Of a stretch of 64,000 bases of DNA, positions 11,407-21,676 are shown in pieces. The stretch's first letter is position 1. Each line of letters begins with the position of its first letter. Origin of the DNA: Asparagopsis taxiformis (lineage: Eukaryota; Rhodophyta; Florideophyceae; Bonnemaisoniales; Bonnemaisoniaceae). The position numbers and the translations under genes were made by a program. The stretch lies in contig JALQPE010002471.1 in the NCBI GenBank assembly GCA_030407315.1, positions 53,119-117,118 of the forward strand, in the 5' to 3' direction. The notes beneath the pieces are model-generated. The model saw only the letters and a program-made list of their open reading frames with translations, did not search any database and had not been told where the DNA came from.

Positions 11407-12369
11407 ATGGTCGCCATGCGTGCACGCACTGACGCGCACCCCGACGCGCTGCAGCAGCTGCTGCACAGCAACCACACGCTGCTGTTCGCTGTGAGCGGCC
11501 GTCCGCATGGCGCGCACACGCTGGTATCGCCGCACGTCATCGCCTTTACCATCTATCCGCGCAGCGCGCAGGACGTGTGCGCCAACGAGTTTCTGTGGCA
11601 TGCGGTGCGTAATAGCGCCTTTCATCAACACGACGTGCAGTCGCTCGCGCCGCCCGCCGCCGACATCTACGCGCTGTGTCTGCCGCAGCAGTTGGCCGCC
11701 TTTCTGAGCGCCGTGTCGTTGCAGGAGATGCATCGTAGTGTGCTGTACATGCTCGCTGATGCCGCGCAAGGCGAGGACGAACAGGGCTTGCAGACCATGC
11801 ATCAGGATCTGGCGCCCGACGTGTGGAAGGCGCTGCAACAGCTTATGGCGTGCGGCGCCGGACAGACGGCCGCTGTGAACGCACAGCACGAGACGGCTAG
11901 TGCGGCGAGACACTGTATTAGTCATGCTAGTTTCATGCTCGACGAAGCACTGCAATCGGCGCAGGCACACAATTATTGGAAGATCGAAGTGCAGGCGGCA
12001 TTGTTTGTCGACGAGACACACATGTTGTACCAGAGTGCAACACTGCAATTGCAGCAACGAGCCGCCCTCATCCAAAGTCTCTACCACGATTGGCGTCACA
12101 TTACTACAAATTGTCTCATTTACGAGCGCGATCTCGGCGCGCGTCGACCAAACGGCAAAAACTCACGATGCTCACGTGAGAGGATGCGAAACAAGGCCAT
12201 CTTGAATACCATGCTGCGATTGGTGCGAGAGGACGCCAAGCACGACATGTGGCAACGCGTTCGCACAGTGCTGCTGTGCGCCAATCGACGCGGCTGTTTG
12301 CTCGCAACGGTTCCAACTCAGCTCATACGTCACATTCTTATTCCATACATTGTCATAGATGCGCCTTAG
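11407..12369 (+). CDS. Unknown 320-aa protein
   Basis: An intronless frame from an ATG in good context (cccgccatgg) to a TAG, 320 aa. The product is rich in Ala, Gln, His and Leu and looks mostly helical. Residues 150-230 contain a run of amphipathic segments. The last 25 residues (ANRRGCLLATVPTQLIRHIL) resemble the LP-x-x-L-x-x-x-I pattern of F-box or SOCS-box helices, but this is too short to rely on. It converges on CLP1, with only 50 bp between the two stop codons. A long antisense frame exists, but the sense frame fits the gene spacing better. I assign no function. Confidence 0.65.
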   Translation: MVAMRARTDAHPDALQQLLHSNHTLLFAVSGRPHGAHTLVSPHVIAFTIYPRSAQDVCANEFLWHAVRNSAFHQHDVQSLAPPAADIYALCLPQQLAAFLSAVSLQEMHRSVLYMLADAAQGEDEQGLQTMHQDLAPDVWKALQQLMACGAGQTAAVNAQHETASAARHCISHASFMLDEALQSAQAHNYWKIEVQAALFVDETHMLYQSATLQLQQRAALIQSLYHDWRHITTNCLIYERDLGARRPNGKNSRCSRERMRNKAILNTMLRLVREDAKHDMWQRVRTVLLCANRRGCLLATVPTQLIRHILIPYIVIDAP

Positions 12370-12419
12370 CGCTGTTGCTGTTGCAGCGCTGCAAACTGTA
12401 CATAATAAAACGCACCAAA

Positions 12420-13724
12420 CTACTCAATCCATTTGGTATCGCCCGCCAACAAATATTTCGACGGCACACGTCCCGGCGAAGGTGCCAGCACTGTCATCTT
12501 GCCGCGCTCCTCGTCGATGTTCACCACATGAATGTACCCGTACACCGCTGATGATAAAACCTCCTCCTCGTTCTCCGCCTGGCTCACCCCGAGCACCTTG
12601 TGCAGCACGTCCTTCAATGACGTCACCACGACCGGTTTCAACGGGTCCAGCGTCGACTCGGCGCCAATCGGCAGTGCGCTGTCCGGCACAACCGACGGCG
12701 CTCCGCCCACTTTCAACACAACTACCTGCACAAAGTCCAGCACTGTTGAAAACGGACTCAGCCGATTATCGGCGCCATAAAAGTAGTGTTTAATGCGTTT
12801 CGACCGCATGGCCAATCTGGACGCTTCATCTCGCGATACCACACCACCACTCTTCGCCAACAATACTGTCTCCATGGCCGTACCTTCAAAACTACTGCGA
12901 ATCGCCGCGTACAATCTCTCCGCACCGAGCACAAAGATCACATCGGCCTTGACCGCCTTGACGGCGTTGACGACCGATTCCAAGCCGTGCTTGCCGTCCG
13001 TTTCACCCGAGGTGTCGACGATGCAGCCGACAAACGGGTTATTCGCACGCACAGAAAGCGTCTCGTCCAACACGGCGCCCATAGTCGCAAACATCTTACC
13101 GGAGACCAGCGCGTTGTGGTGCGGCGACGTGTGCCCGATCATGACGGATGCGACGCGCTCGTGCAACAGGCCGTGCATTTCGAGGTCCAGATGGGAGACG
13201 ATGGAGAGCGCGACGGCGCCAGGCACGACGGCGGCGGCGCCACTACCGGACGGGTCCAGATCGGCCACAATGGCGGTCGCGTTAGACTTGACGGAATACG
13301 CGGCGAGAATGCTCACCAGCGAGGTTTTGCCGCAGTCGCGCGGGCCGACGACGACCGCTCGCGGCCCCGGAATGCCGGCGCGTTTGGCGAGGATGCGGCG
13401 CGATTGCAGGATGGCGTGCGCGGCGATGTAGGACGGCATGGGCGTGTCGGTCGCCGTGTAGGCCATGACGGTTTCGGGGGCGGATAGGATGAGCGTTGCA
13501 CCATGCCAGGTGAAAGCGGCTGCATTGAGCGAGGGCGGTAATGGATAGGGTCGTTTGAGTGCGAGTTCTATGCCGAAGATTTCTGCAGAGCCGTTTTGTA
13601 GGGTGAGTGTGGCATCGTGACAGTCGGATGTGATTTCGAATCGTAGCTCGTGCTCCGCTGGAAGAGTGAAACGACGCTCCGGGGGAGCGGGCGCTGCGGC
13701 GTCGTCGGTTGGCACGCTGCCCAT
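12420..13724 (-). CDS. CLP1: CLP1-type RNA 5'-kinase, cleavage/polyadenylation factor
   Basis: CLP1 proteins belong to pre-mRNA cleavage factor II and, in many species, the tRNA splicing machinery, and bind ATP to act on RNA 5' ends. I start at the ATG at 13724 (434 aa), because the longer frame begins at a TTG. The N-terminal domain has the family pattern FTLPAEHELRFE (residues 19-30). The P-loop is GPRDCGKTS at 127-135, inside the usual GP-x-D-x-GK[ST] consensus. The nucleotide-binding core follows, and the C-terminal domain ends in the typical YLLAG-x-x-x-WIE. It converges on the unknown gene at 11407 and is divergent from membralin (349 bp gap). Whether it has kinase activity, as in humans, or only binds ATP, as in yeast, cannot be told from sequence. 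Confidence 0.9.
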   Translation of the reverse strand: MGSVPTDDAAAPAPPERRFTLPAEHELRFEITSDCHDATLTLQNGSAEIFGIELALKRPYPLPPSLNAAAFTWHGATLILSAPETVMAYTATDTPMPSYIAAHAILQSRRILAKRAGIPGPRAVVVGPRDCGKTSLVSILAAYSVKSNATAIVADLDPSGSGAAAVVPGAVALSIVSHLDLEMHGLLHERVASVMIGHTSPHHNALVSGKMFATMGAVLDETLSVRANNPFVGCIVDTSGETDGKHGLESVVNAVKAVKADVIFVLGAERLYAAIRSSFEGTAMETVLLAKSGGVVSRDEASRLAMRSKRIKHYFYGADNRLSPFSTVLDFVQVVVLKVGGAPSVVPDSALPIGAESTLDPLKPVVVTSLKDVLHKVLGVSQAENEEEVLSSAVYGYIHVVNIDEERGKMTVLAPSPGRVPSKYLLAGDTKWIE

Positions 13725-14073
13725 GTCGTTGATGTTGCGTCGACGATGGAATGCGATGACGGGTGCGTGTTGCGACTTTGAGTTTAGTTGTGTTGTGCTG
13801 TGCTGCGAAATTACCAATTTGATAAATGAACAAATGTGATTGGATGCAACGACGCGCCGTTGTGCAGAATTCGTTTACGATGGTCTGACGTATTTAGTCG
13901 TCAAACTTGATTGTGTCGAAAGATTGGTCGCATCCTTCGTCGCGTCGCGCCTTCTCGTCCGTCGTTTGCAAGCCGCTCGGCATCCCGTCATGACGCGAGT
14001 ACAATAATGCCAATGTAACGTTTGCAATCGTCACCGTTCCTTGCCGTAACAATATCAATCGCACCCATACACC
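13725..14073. promoter_or_regulatory. Divergent intergenic region CLP1/membralin
   Basis: A 349-bp gap between two divergent ATGs, expected to hold both promoters. No ORF or clear TATA box was seen. Confidence 0.4.
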
Positions 14074-15357
14074 ATGGCTGCGCCAGTGTCAACACTGCGC
14101 CCCATGCATCGTCTTCGTTCCGACAACATTCATTTGCGCCCGACCGCGCCCACTGCTGCTCCCGCTCATGCCGACGCCCACATCGCCAGCGACGCACATC
14201 TGCACGAGACCCTCATGGGCTCCATGATGGCACGCTCCACCCCGCGCGTGCTCTTCCACTCCACCTTTGTGCAGTACATGGTCACCGCCCTCGAGCTCAT
14301 TGCCGCCCTCTATGCAGTCGTGCTTTTCATCACCATCTTTGCGCTCCATCTACGTTTCGTCCGTAGAGAGGGCTGTTCACGTCTGTTACTACAATGGGAT
14401 CTGCCGTCGCCCGCGCGCTCCAGTGTCGCCGAGTCGTCCATCTCCCATTACGCCCCCAATACCGCTCCCATCATTGAAATGGCCGTCAGTAATGATGGTG
14501 CATTCGCCCCTGCACATCGTTTCCGCTTCTCCCATGAGCGCGGCTTCCTACTACTGTCCGACGAGTCGCTGGCAGAACTCAACGTTTCCGTGGCTGTAGT
14601 TCCCCTTCCGCGTGAGCACCCCTGTCTCGGCGACCCGGTTTCTCGTTTCATCTTGTTTCACTTTGTCGGCTACGAGACCGTTGTGGTAAATGCATTTGCG
14701 CGTATGCGACGACGGATTCGTAGGAGAAACGGTTATGTGCTTTCGGTGCATTCGCGCCGTTTGTTGAATTTGCTTCACGCTGATCCGGACATCAACACCG
14801 ACCAGATGCACAAGACCAAACGCTTTGTGGTTCGCTTCATTTGGAAATGCGGCGCCGTTATGACCGCCGTGTTCATCATGTGCACTACTGGCGCCTTGGT
14901 GGCCTTCACGCTCAAGGAAGTGCAATTGCGAATGATCAAGCTCACCATGGACTTGCAGTACATTATGCGCTCGCAGCTCGGCTACGGTCGTGTGATTATC
15001 CGATATGCCATGGACGCTTTGGTTTTCGTGCCGATTGTCGCCGGCATGCTCTTCTTCCTTTTCGAGTTTTTCGATGACCAAGCGCTTGCATTTGCGGTGC
15101 TCATTATTACGTGGCTGTGCGAATTTGCGGCCAGCGGCAGTACGCGACATTGGATTAGTCGCTTGTATCTACCGAGATTGTTCTTCTGTTACTTTGGCGC
15201 TTTCCATGTGTACTTCTTCTCCTTTCCACTGGGTTTCAGCTGGCTTGCTTTCGCCACAAGCCTTGTATTTATGGTTCACGCTGCATTGTCTGTTTGGAAC
15301 CACTGCGAGCTACCTTTGCTTAGACGTGAGCGATACGTTCAATCTGAATGGAGATAG
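14074..15357 (+). CDS. Membralin-like ER membrane protein
   Basis: Membralin (TMEM259 family) is a multi-pass ER membrane protein linked to ER-associated degradation in animals. The 427-aa product has a long polar N-terminus, a first membrane segment at about 69-92, then a lumenal domain with the family block SHERGFLLLS, and later FVGYETVVVNAF. Four or five hydrophobic segments fill residues 255-405. Family-typical strings are FEFFDDQALAF, WLCEF and FHVYFFSFPLGFSWLAF. The ATG at 14074 is in a good context (caccatggc). The gene is intronless and divergent from CLP1. Assignment rests on remembered family blocks; the function in algae is not known to me. Confidence 0.85.
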   Translation: MAAPVSTLRPMHRLRSDNIHLRPTAPTAAPAHADAHIASDAHLHETLMGSMMARSTPRVLFHSTFVQYMVTALELIAALYAVVLFITIFALHLRFVRREGCSRLLLQWDLPSPARSSVAESSISHYAPNTAPIIEMAVSNDGAFAPAHRFRFSHERGFLLLSDESLAELNVSVAVVPLPREHPCLGDPVSRFILFHFVGYETVVVNAFARMRRRIRRRNGYVLSVHSRRLLNLLHADPDINTDQMHKTKRFVVRFIWKCGAVMTAVFIMCTTGALVAFTLKEVQLRMIKLTMDLQYIMRSQLGYGRVIIRYAMDALVFVPIVAGMLFFLFEFFDDQALAFAVLIITWLCEFAASGSTRHWISRLYLPRLFFCYFGAFHVYFFSFPLGFSWLAFATSLVFMVHAALSVWNHCELPLLRRERYVQSEWR

Positions 15358-15565
15358 CCGGCCGAATTGATCCCGCAATCGCTCTGTATCCCGGTATTGC
15401 TCATTGACTAACTTCACTGTTCAGAAATGCATCAGTGTGAGCACGCCGTTGCGCCCCGCATCGCACTGACGAAACGCCATTGTCTCCATGCCGTTTAATG
15501 TAATCCAAGCTAATAGCTAGTTGAACCCAAAGTTCAGTCATGTAAAGAAAACTAGAACCAAGTCA

Positions 15566-17284
15566 TTACCGTGTCATTACGATGTCATCAATTTTCAGCA
15601 GCTGACGAACGCATTCTGTTGCCAGCGACAGAGCCGAACTAAACACTAGCAACGGCATCACAACGTTCTCATCACTAATATTTGTAACCGCTCCTTTCCG
15701 CACATTGATGCCAGCGCCAGACTCGCCGGCGGCGTGCCGACGCCGCAACTCTGTAACAATTTCCACCGGAGGTAGACCAGCATTCTCTGCTAGTGTAAAC
15801 GGAACGACATTCAAGGCTTCCGCGTACGCTTCAATGCAATAAGCTTCCATGCCCGTCTTCGACTTGGCTGCTCTGGATAGTGACACTGATACTTCAGTTT
15901 CGGGAGCGCCACCGCCAGGAATTAAAAATTGCTTGTGAACAATCGAGCGCACTACGCACAGAGCATCATGCAGAGATCGATCTGCCTCGTCGAGAACCAA
16001 CTGGTTGGAGCCGCGCACAAGAATAGACACTGTTTCTTTCCGAGTCTTTGCAACGCCCGATATTTTGATCATTTTCTCAACGCCGAGAGAGACTTCTTCG
16101 ACCAACTCTGCCTTCCCGAGCTTGTCCGCCGTGAACGTTTCAATTCCCGCAATCGGAATGCAACCGACACTCTTCGAAATAAATTCTACTTCATCACGTT
16201 CAATGTCCTCCACAACAAGGATTTTCATCTTTGCCAAAAAGTGAAGACTTAGTTCCGTTGTAGCATCGCGAAGAATGCTCTTCTGAATCAAAACCACGTT
16301 ACAACCAGCTGCCTTAATCTTCTTGCACTGTTTCAAGATGTACTGTCGTTCTTCTCGGAGTATTCTGTCCATGGCAGTGTAGTCTTGCACAATGACAGAG
16401 TTTTCCACATCGGTTTTCGGCGGACTGAGACAGAACTGAATGAGCGCAACCTTTGCATTGGCAACCTTTCTTACGGCATTTGAACCTCCTCCAGCAATAC
16501 CTTGCGTCAAAATAAGGCCGTCAACCAGTTCTGTATCATCAATGGTACCGCCCAACTTCTTGACGGTGCGAATATTTTTCAAGTCCACAAACGATGTCGT
16601 CGATTCCGAGCTAACACCGCGCTCTTTCGAAGCAGGTGTGTTTGGGCTCGCACCGTTTTCCGATGCGCCTTTCGCCGAGCCAGGCTGGGTGGCCGCCTTT
16701 ACAGTCAATACGGAATCCACCGCAATCGGCGCCAATAAACTGGCATACTGACTGACAACTTTGGAATTGAGACTGGTTGATGCGGCTTGAATGAGCGATT
16801 CACGATCATCAAGATTGACTGGAATGGCCATATCTTTGACAATGTCCAGAGAAATGTCCAAGGCGACCGCAAACGAATCGGAAATGGCGGATGGATGAAT
16901 GCCGCTCCCGAGCAGTTCGAGGGCGGCACTAAGTAGTGCACCGCAAATGACGACAACTGAAGTGGTGCCATCGCCAGCGACGACGTCCTGTGATTTGGAG
17001 AGGTGCACGAGCATTTTAGCGGCTGGATGTTCCACGCACATTTTGTCGAGAATTGTGGCGCCGTCATTAGTGATCAGCACACTGCCATCAGCCATCTGAA
17101 CCATTTTGTCCATGCCGCGCGGTCCGAGCGATGTGCGAACAGCGTCGGCGACAGCTTTTGCAGCTGTAATGTTGTTGCGACGCACATCTTTGGCTTTCTC
17201 GGATGCATGGGTGCCCGATCCTGGTCCGGGAGCATTGTTTGACAAACTCATTCCGTTCTCTTTGCCGACGTTTACTGCCACCAT
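15566..17284 (-). CDS. CCT4: T-complex chaperonin subunit delta
   Basis: This is one of eight paralogous subunits of the cytosolic CCT/TRiC ring, which folds actin, tubulin and other proteins with ATP. The 572-aa product has the nucleotide-binding blocks [11 protein letters not shown] (51-61), ITNDGATIL (71-79) and GDGTTS (104-109), and the late GGGAPE block. The C-terminus [11 protein letters not shown] is diagnostic of the delta subunit. A low-complexity insertion of about 33 residues (198-230, rich in Ser, Ala and Gly) lies in the apical half just before FVDLKNI; I do not recall it in other CCT4 proteins. Start ATG at 17284. It shares a 208-bp convergent gap with membralin. Confidence 0.95.
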   Translation of the reverse strand: MVAVNVGKENGMSLSNNAPGPGSGTHASEKAKDVRRNNITAAKAVADAVRTSLGPRGMDKMVQMADGSVLITNDGATILDKMCVEHPAAKMLVHLSKSQDVVAGDGTTSVVVICGALLSAALELLGSGIHPSAISDSFAVALDISLDIVKDMAIPVNLDDRESLIQAASTSLNSKVVSQYASLLAPIAVDSVLTVKAATQPGSAKGASENGASPNTPASKERGVSSESTTSFVDLKNIRTVKKLGGTIDDTELVDGLILTQGIAGGGSNAVRKVANAKVALIQFCLSPPKTDVENSVIVQDYTAMDRILREERQYILKQCKKIKAAGCNVVLIQKSILRDATTELSLHFLAKMKILVVEDIERDEVEFISKSVGCIPIAGIETFTADKLGKAELVEEVSLGVEKMIKISGVAKTRKETVSILVRGSNQLVLDEADRSLHDALCVVRSIVHKQFLIPGGGAPETEVSVSLSRAAKSKTGMEAYCIEAYAEALNVVPFTLAENAGLPPVEIVTELRRRHAAGESGAGINVRKGAVTNISDENVVMPLLVFSSALSLATECVRQLLKIDDIVMTR

Positions 17285-18110
17285 TTCGTAGCGCTACTCT
17301 GTGTTTACTGGAACGGTCGCGAGAAAGTGATGTAGGCGAGTACGACGACCAGTACAGCGGCTCAAAAAGGTTGGAAAGGAAATTTAGATCCAACACTGCT
17401 CAATGTTGAAATATGAAAATTATTGGCAGGCAGTGTCTATCCAACCCTTCGATGGAACGGAGCAAACCATTCCAAGTACATACTAATTTAGTTGACCTGC
17501 TCTCGCCACTCTGCGAGACGTCGACGACAAATTCAACTCATCCACCCGAGACAATTCCCAGTTGCGTCGACTAGATACAGTACAGCAGATCAAATCGGCC
17601 GGGTGAGGCCCTATGTGTGTGGACGAAGAGTCTGTTCCATTTACAAGTTGAGTCTTCGCCCAATCGCTTCCTATACCAGCGTTGCAACGTGACAGAGGGA
17701 CTCGTTCTATACAACTAGGGCGAGAATTAGAATGATACTTCATGCTAGCTGATAAAAGACCGCAAAGGTCTCGAGAAACTTCACCCTCGCCGTCAGTCAA
17801 TCAGTCATAGCCTGCCCAATGTTCCAACACTAAGAATTCAACATACGCATTGCCTCTCCTGCGTTGGGCGCCTCAATCCGCAACGATCTCCCAACCGATA
17901 GTGGACATAAGGCAGTCGGGGTGCTACTTCCTTTGACAATGATAAATACAGATTCCCCAGCGAGGGATCCAACCCCGGATCCAACTCTCCCTCCCTTCCG
18001 ACCGTCCGAAACCGACGCCGTCCCGACACCCAGCAGCAACTACCGACAGAAAGCGTGTGTTCTCGATCCACGACACGCAGAGAGACGCATACGTTGCGAG
18101 GAGCAACATA
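17285..18110. other. Intergenic region, no gene seen
   Basis: An 826-bp gap between CCT4 (start) and the G3BP-like gene (stop), both on the minus strand. It should contain the CCT4 promoter and the 3' UTR of the neighbour. Short ORFs on both strands look like chance. Confidence 0.4.
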
Positions 18111-19409
18111 CTAGCTAAGCGGCGTAGAAGCCGGTCGGTTGCGTCGTCCTCCGCGCGGGCCTCCCCTGCCTCCGCGTACACTGCCTGGACGACGATTCGA
18201 ATGAGTGGGGCGTTTCTCAGTAACCGAAAGTGGAATGCCGGCAAATATGCCCTCCTCCCTCGGGCCGTTTGCCCATGCAGCTACCGCAGCCTTTACGCCC
18301 TCAATAGAGTCATACTCAATAAAGGCAATGCCTTTGCCAGCTTTCACCTCTACATTGCGCAGTTTGAAGCCGTACTGGCCAAACTCATCACGCAGATTGT
18401 TCTTGAGGTCGGGCATTTTATCGGCACTGAGAGCGCCCAGCTGCACGACGGCCGAGGGGCCAAAGGTGCGCGGGCCGCTGCGAGGGACGGCGGGCGGACG
18501 ATGACCATTGGGCAAAGCAGGACGTGCAGGAGCTAGAGACTTGGGATCCTCCTGCGGGATACTGTCCATCTGCTCAGGGATAGGTTCAGGGAGCGGGATG
18601 GGCACGTCATCCTTCGATGAAACAATGGAAGCCCATGTTTTCTTCGAAGGCGGAGTGGAGTGTGTTTCCTCTGCGGTGGCACCATTTGGAACGGGAGTGT
18701 CCGCGAGGGGCGTCTCAGATATGGGAGCGGCGATGGAAACAGATGGCGGTGTAGTCGCCGGTTCGACATGCTCCTCAAGATCGGCTGAACCATTGGCCTC
18801 TGAGTGGGGACGGGGCGGACTTTCGGCAATTGTGCGCGATTCCATTGGGACCGAGATCGGGGTACTGTCTAGATCGGAGGCGGGCTCGGATTGCACAGGA
18901 TCGTTGGGGAGATGATCGGTGGCCTGGACCGGTGCGGTTGTGGCATCCTCGACGGGGGTGGGCCTGGGAGTAGCAGGGACGGCATCGTTTTCGGGGACAG
19001 ACGAAACGATCGAGAAGAGATCGTTCCTGCAGAAGAAGTGCTCATTGTGGGAATCGGATTGCTTTTCGAGAACAAAAGTCTGCGAAAAGGTGGCGGGGCT
19101 GCTGTTGTCTGGGGAGTGTTTGACAAAGGAGCCGATAACGGCTACGATAAAGGAATCGGAGCCAGTGCGCTGTGCATTGAAGGAGCGAACGGTGATCTCT
19201 GCGTTGGCGAGGGGGAGGGAATGAGCGAGACGAGCGATCTGTTCGGGACCGATGGCATGGTGAGTGTCGTGCTGTAGCTCGCTGTTGGGACCGTAGAGCT
19301 GCGGTAGACGCTGTGGCATCTTATCAGCGACACGATAGTACAAGGGGATGAAGAGTTGCGCGACGCGCTCGGGCGTAATCGGGGCGGGCGGAGCAGCAGT
19401 GTCGCCCAT
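18111..19409 (-). CDS. G3BP-like protein: NTF2 domain plus RRM and RGG tail
   Basis: Proteins with this layout (G3BP, yeast Bre5) bind RNA and a ubiquitin protease and act in stress granules or vesicle-coat recycling. The 432-aa product begins with an NTF2-like fold (about 10-135: YYRVADKMPQRLPQLYG, then TFSQTFVLEKQ and FFCRNDLFS). A long acidic, Pro/Ser/Thr-rich linker follows (about 140-315). An RRM-like domain occupies about 320-405, with KGIAFIEYDSIEGVKAA as its RNP1-like part. The tail has RGG/RG repeats. Start ATG at 19409. It is divergent from the coiled-coil gene at 19811. Domain order is a strong match; the cellular role is inferred from the family. Confidence 0.85.
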   Translation of the reverse strand: MGDTAAPPAPITPERVAQLFIPLYYRVADKMPQRLPQLYGPNSELQHDTHHAIGPEQIARLAHSLPLANAEITVRSFNAQRTGSDSFIVAVIGSFVKHSPDNSSPATFSQTFVLEKQSDSHNEHFFCRNDLFSIVSSVPENDAVPATPRPTPVEDATTAPVQATDHLPNDPVQSEPASDLDSTPISVPMESRTIAESPPRPHSEANGSADLEEHVEPATTPPSVSIAAPISETPLADTPVPNGATAEETHSTPPSKKTWASIVSSKDDVPIPLPEPIPEQMDSIPQEDPKSLAPARPALPNGHRPPAVPRSGPRTFGPSAVVQLGALSADKMPDLKNNLRDEFGQYGFKLRNVEVKAGKGIAFIEYDSIEGVKAAVAAWANGPREEGIFAGIPLSVTEKRPTHSNRRPGSVRGGRGGPRGGRRNRPASTPLS

Positions 19410-19810
19410 GATGTGTGAGAAGTTTGCGCCGAAAGGGCAGGGCGCTTGACGGGCGAGCGCTCGCGACCCTATGAGTGACGGCGCGTACTAAAATGGCGAC
19501 AGGCGTTGGCGATTAATAATTTGAGCGCGCTGGAGGGGCTATATTGAGACGTGCGCGCAGTCCAAAATTTGAAAATTTTCCAAACTATTTAAAAAAAATG
19601 GAAAGTACAAGTGTCGATCTGAACGCTCATGTCCAGAAGAGGCAACAATGACAAGAACGGAGGAGCCAACTGTTGGGGCCAAGTCGCGCTCTACTCTGCT
19701 ATCCTCCAGCTGCACTGCTGAGCGCAGTACCCGATAGAGCCGCCACATCCAACACCGCTCGACGAGTCGCTCGCTGCGTTGGTCGCGCTCCACTCCCACT
19801 CATCACCGTC
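19410..19810. promoter_or_regulatory. Divergent intergenic region
   Basis: A 401-bp gap between the divergent starts of the G3BP-like and coiled-coil genes. An A/T-rich stretch around 19560-19600 is the only compositional feature. No ORF with a good start lies here. Confidence 0.35.
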
Positions 19811-20776
19811 ATGTCCTCGATTCAGGACCGAATTCGCCAGTTGCAAGGCTCTGCGCCGACGCCAACATCGGCGCCCACGCCCACGGTCGCGGCGCGCGCG
19901 GCCACAGCCACACAGGCGTCTGTATCTGCTCTTGCGGGCAAATTCGCGTCCAATGCGGCGACGGTACCGCCGGACGCGCCATCGGTAACCTCTCTGACGC
20001 GCCGATTGAACGAGGCAACAACGGTTGCAACAGCGCCGCTATCGCAGCGAGCGCGCCGTTTCGACCGATCGTCCGAGCAGATCGCGGCCGCCGAACAGGG
20101 CCGGACGCGGCTCGAGGGCCGCATTGCGACGCTGAATGCCGCCGATACGCCCGGGTCTCTCTCTGTGGATGCGACGCGTGCGCGTCTCGAAAAGCCGGAC
20201 GCGCCCGGCACCGGCTCGCTGCGCGGACTGGCGTCCAAGTTTGAGGCCGACAGCGCGGCGTCGCAGAGCCGGACGGCGGCGATTGTCGCGCGACACGAGG
20301 CGAACGACGCGCCGACGGGCGGCGGCGCGGTGTCGGAGAAGACGTGTGTGTTTGAGGGCGCGCGGAGAGAGGACGGTGCTGGAAAGTTGTCGAAGAGAAG
20401 TGCTATGTTTGAGCAGGAGAGATTGGGGGCGGCGGTTCCGACGACTGCGCCCAAGGTGGAGAAGATGGAGAGTGCGGTTGAGGAGGGACAAAAGTCGCCG
20501 AAGAAGATTGGCGACCGTGCGGCGGTTTTTCAGGGTAGTGTGGACAAGTCGACTAGTCTTTCAGAGTTGAAGTCGCGCGCTGAGAGGGAGAGAAAGGCGA
20601 AGAGTGAAGAGATGAATTCGAGAAAGCCGTTGAGTTTACAGGAGGAGTTGCAAGAGGTCAAGTCGATGAATGAGGAGTTGGTTTCGACGCTTTTGCGACT
20701 CACTGAAGCGTTTCAGAGGCTGGAAAAGTCGCGGGATGAGTTGCAGCGGAAGATTTCGAATTTGGAGAGCAAGTAA
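19811..20776 (+). CDS. Unknown coiled-coil protein with repeated Phe motif
   Basis: I use the ATG at 19811 (321 aa, context gtcatgtcc), because the upstream extension starts at a TTG. The N-terminal 90 residues are low complexity (Ala, Thr, Pro). Through the middle a short motif recurs: basic or small residues, then x-Phe, then a polar or acidic residue (LAGKFASN, RARRFDRS, LASKFEAD, KTCVFEGA, RSAMFEQE, RAAVFQGS). Residues about 265-321 form a strong coiled coil (LQEELQEVKSMNEELV, then EAFQRLEKSRDELQRK). This suggests a scaffold or cytoskeletal protein that oligomerises by the coil, but I do not recognise the family. The gene is intronless. Confidence 0.75.
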   Translation: MSSIQDRIRQLQGSAPTPTSAPTPTVAARAATATQASVSALAGKFASNAATVPPDAPSVTSLTRRLNEATTVATAPLSQRARRFDRSSEQIAAAEQGRTRLEGRIATLNAADTPGSLSVDATRARLEKPDAPGTGSLRGLASKFEADSAASQSRTAAIVARHEANDAPTGGGAVSEKTCVFEGARREDGAGKLSKRSAMFEQERLGAAVPTTAPKVEKMESAVEEGQKSPKKIGDRAAVFQGSVDKSTSLSELKSRAERERKAKSEEMNSRKPLSLQEELQEVKSMNEELVSTLLRLTEAFQRLEKSRDELQRKISNLESK

Positions 20777-21070
20777 TCGGGTGACAGTTTGTACTAGATG
20801 TATGTGAGCACGTTTAACTACTTACCCGCGCCGGGATTTAACTGCTATAAACGTAACTATTTGTGCTTTACGATGCGAGGAGAGAAGAAGCGATCAATGA
20901 TAATAAACAGCAAAGCAATTGCAATAACGCGCATCAGTAGCGCAGTTGAGAGTAACTCTTCATACAGTAGACCAGAGCCAACAAAACATTCGGTACAGTA
21001 ACAGCATCCACTCGCACGCACCTCACAATCCGAGTGATCTCCACGCCACGCCACGCGTAGTCAGTCCACC

Positions 21071-21676
21071 ATGGCCTTCATCTGCGCATTCCCCAACACC
21101 GTGCACACCACGTTGTCACGCCGCGCCGTCTGCGCGCCGAAGCGCACGGCGTTCACATCGCACTCGCGACGCGTCGCGGCGACGCCACTGCGGACGCCGA
21201 GCATGAGCGCGACAGAGGTGGACGTCGGGAGTGCGGCGATAGATTTCACGCTACCAGCGGACGGCAATCGCACGCTATCATTGGGACAACTAGCGGCGGA
21301 GAACAAGACATTGATATTCTACTTTTACCCGCGCGACGCCACGCCGGGCTGCACGACCGAGGCGAAGGACTTTCGAGACTACGTGCCGAAACTGAAGGAG
21401 GTCGGCGCGCAGGTCGTCGGCGTGAGCAGGGACTCTGTGGAATCGCACGATAAGTTTGTCAAGGAGCTCTGTTTGACTTTTCCGTTGATCTCGGATGACG
21501 GCACGCTGACCGACGGATATGGCGTCTGGAAATTGAAGGTCAAGCCCGGGAAGAGTGCTATGGGCATTGAGCGATCGACGTTTATCGTGCAGGACGGAGT
21601 GGTTGTCAAGGTGTGGCGAGGTGTCAAGGCGGCTGGACATGCGGAGGAGGTATTCAACGCCGTTTTGGCGCTTTAG
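21071..21676 (+). CDS. PRXQ: Peroxiredoxin Q, probable plastid form (copy 1)
   Basis: Peroxiredoxin Q (bacterial BCP family) reduces hydrogen peroxide and lipid peroxides with thioredoxin. The 201-aa product has a presequence of about 45 residues, rich in Arg, Ser, Thr and Ala with few acidic residues, fitting a plastid transit peptide. The mature part has the family core FYFYPRDATPGCTTEA, with the peroxidatic Cys at 94, then GVSRDSVESH. Classic PrxQ has a resolving Cys five residues on; here that position (99) is Lys, so this is probably a 1-Cys or atypical 2-Cys enzyme. Cys at about 134 is a possible alternative partner. Start ATG at 21071 (ccaccatggc). A tandem paralogue follows. Confidence 0.92.
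   Translation: MAFICAFPNTVHTTLSRRAVCAPKRTAFTSHSRRVAATPLRTPSMSATEVDVGSAAIDFTLPADGNRTLSLGQLAAENKTLIFYFYPRDATPGCTTEAKDFRDYVPKLKEVGAQVVGVSRDSVESHDKFVKELCLTFPLISDDGTLTDGYGVWKLKVKPGKSAMGIERSTFIVQDGVVVKVWRGVKAAGHAEEVFNAVLAL

Noticed and set aside
11392..12099. 235-codon minus-strand frame antisense to the unknown gene at 11407
   Set aside because: It lies wholly within the sense ORF, lacks motifs, and the sense frame fits the spacing to CLP1 better.
17483..17800. 105-codon minus-strand frame upstream of CCT4
   Set aside because: No motif and random composition; it lies in the expected promoter region.
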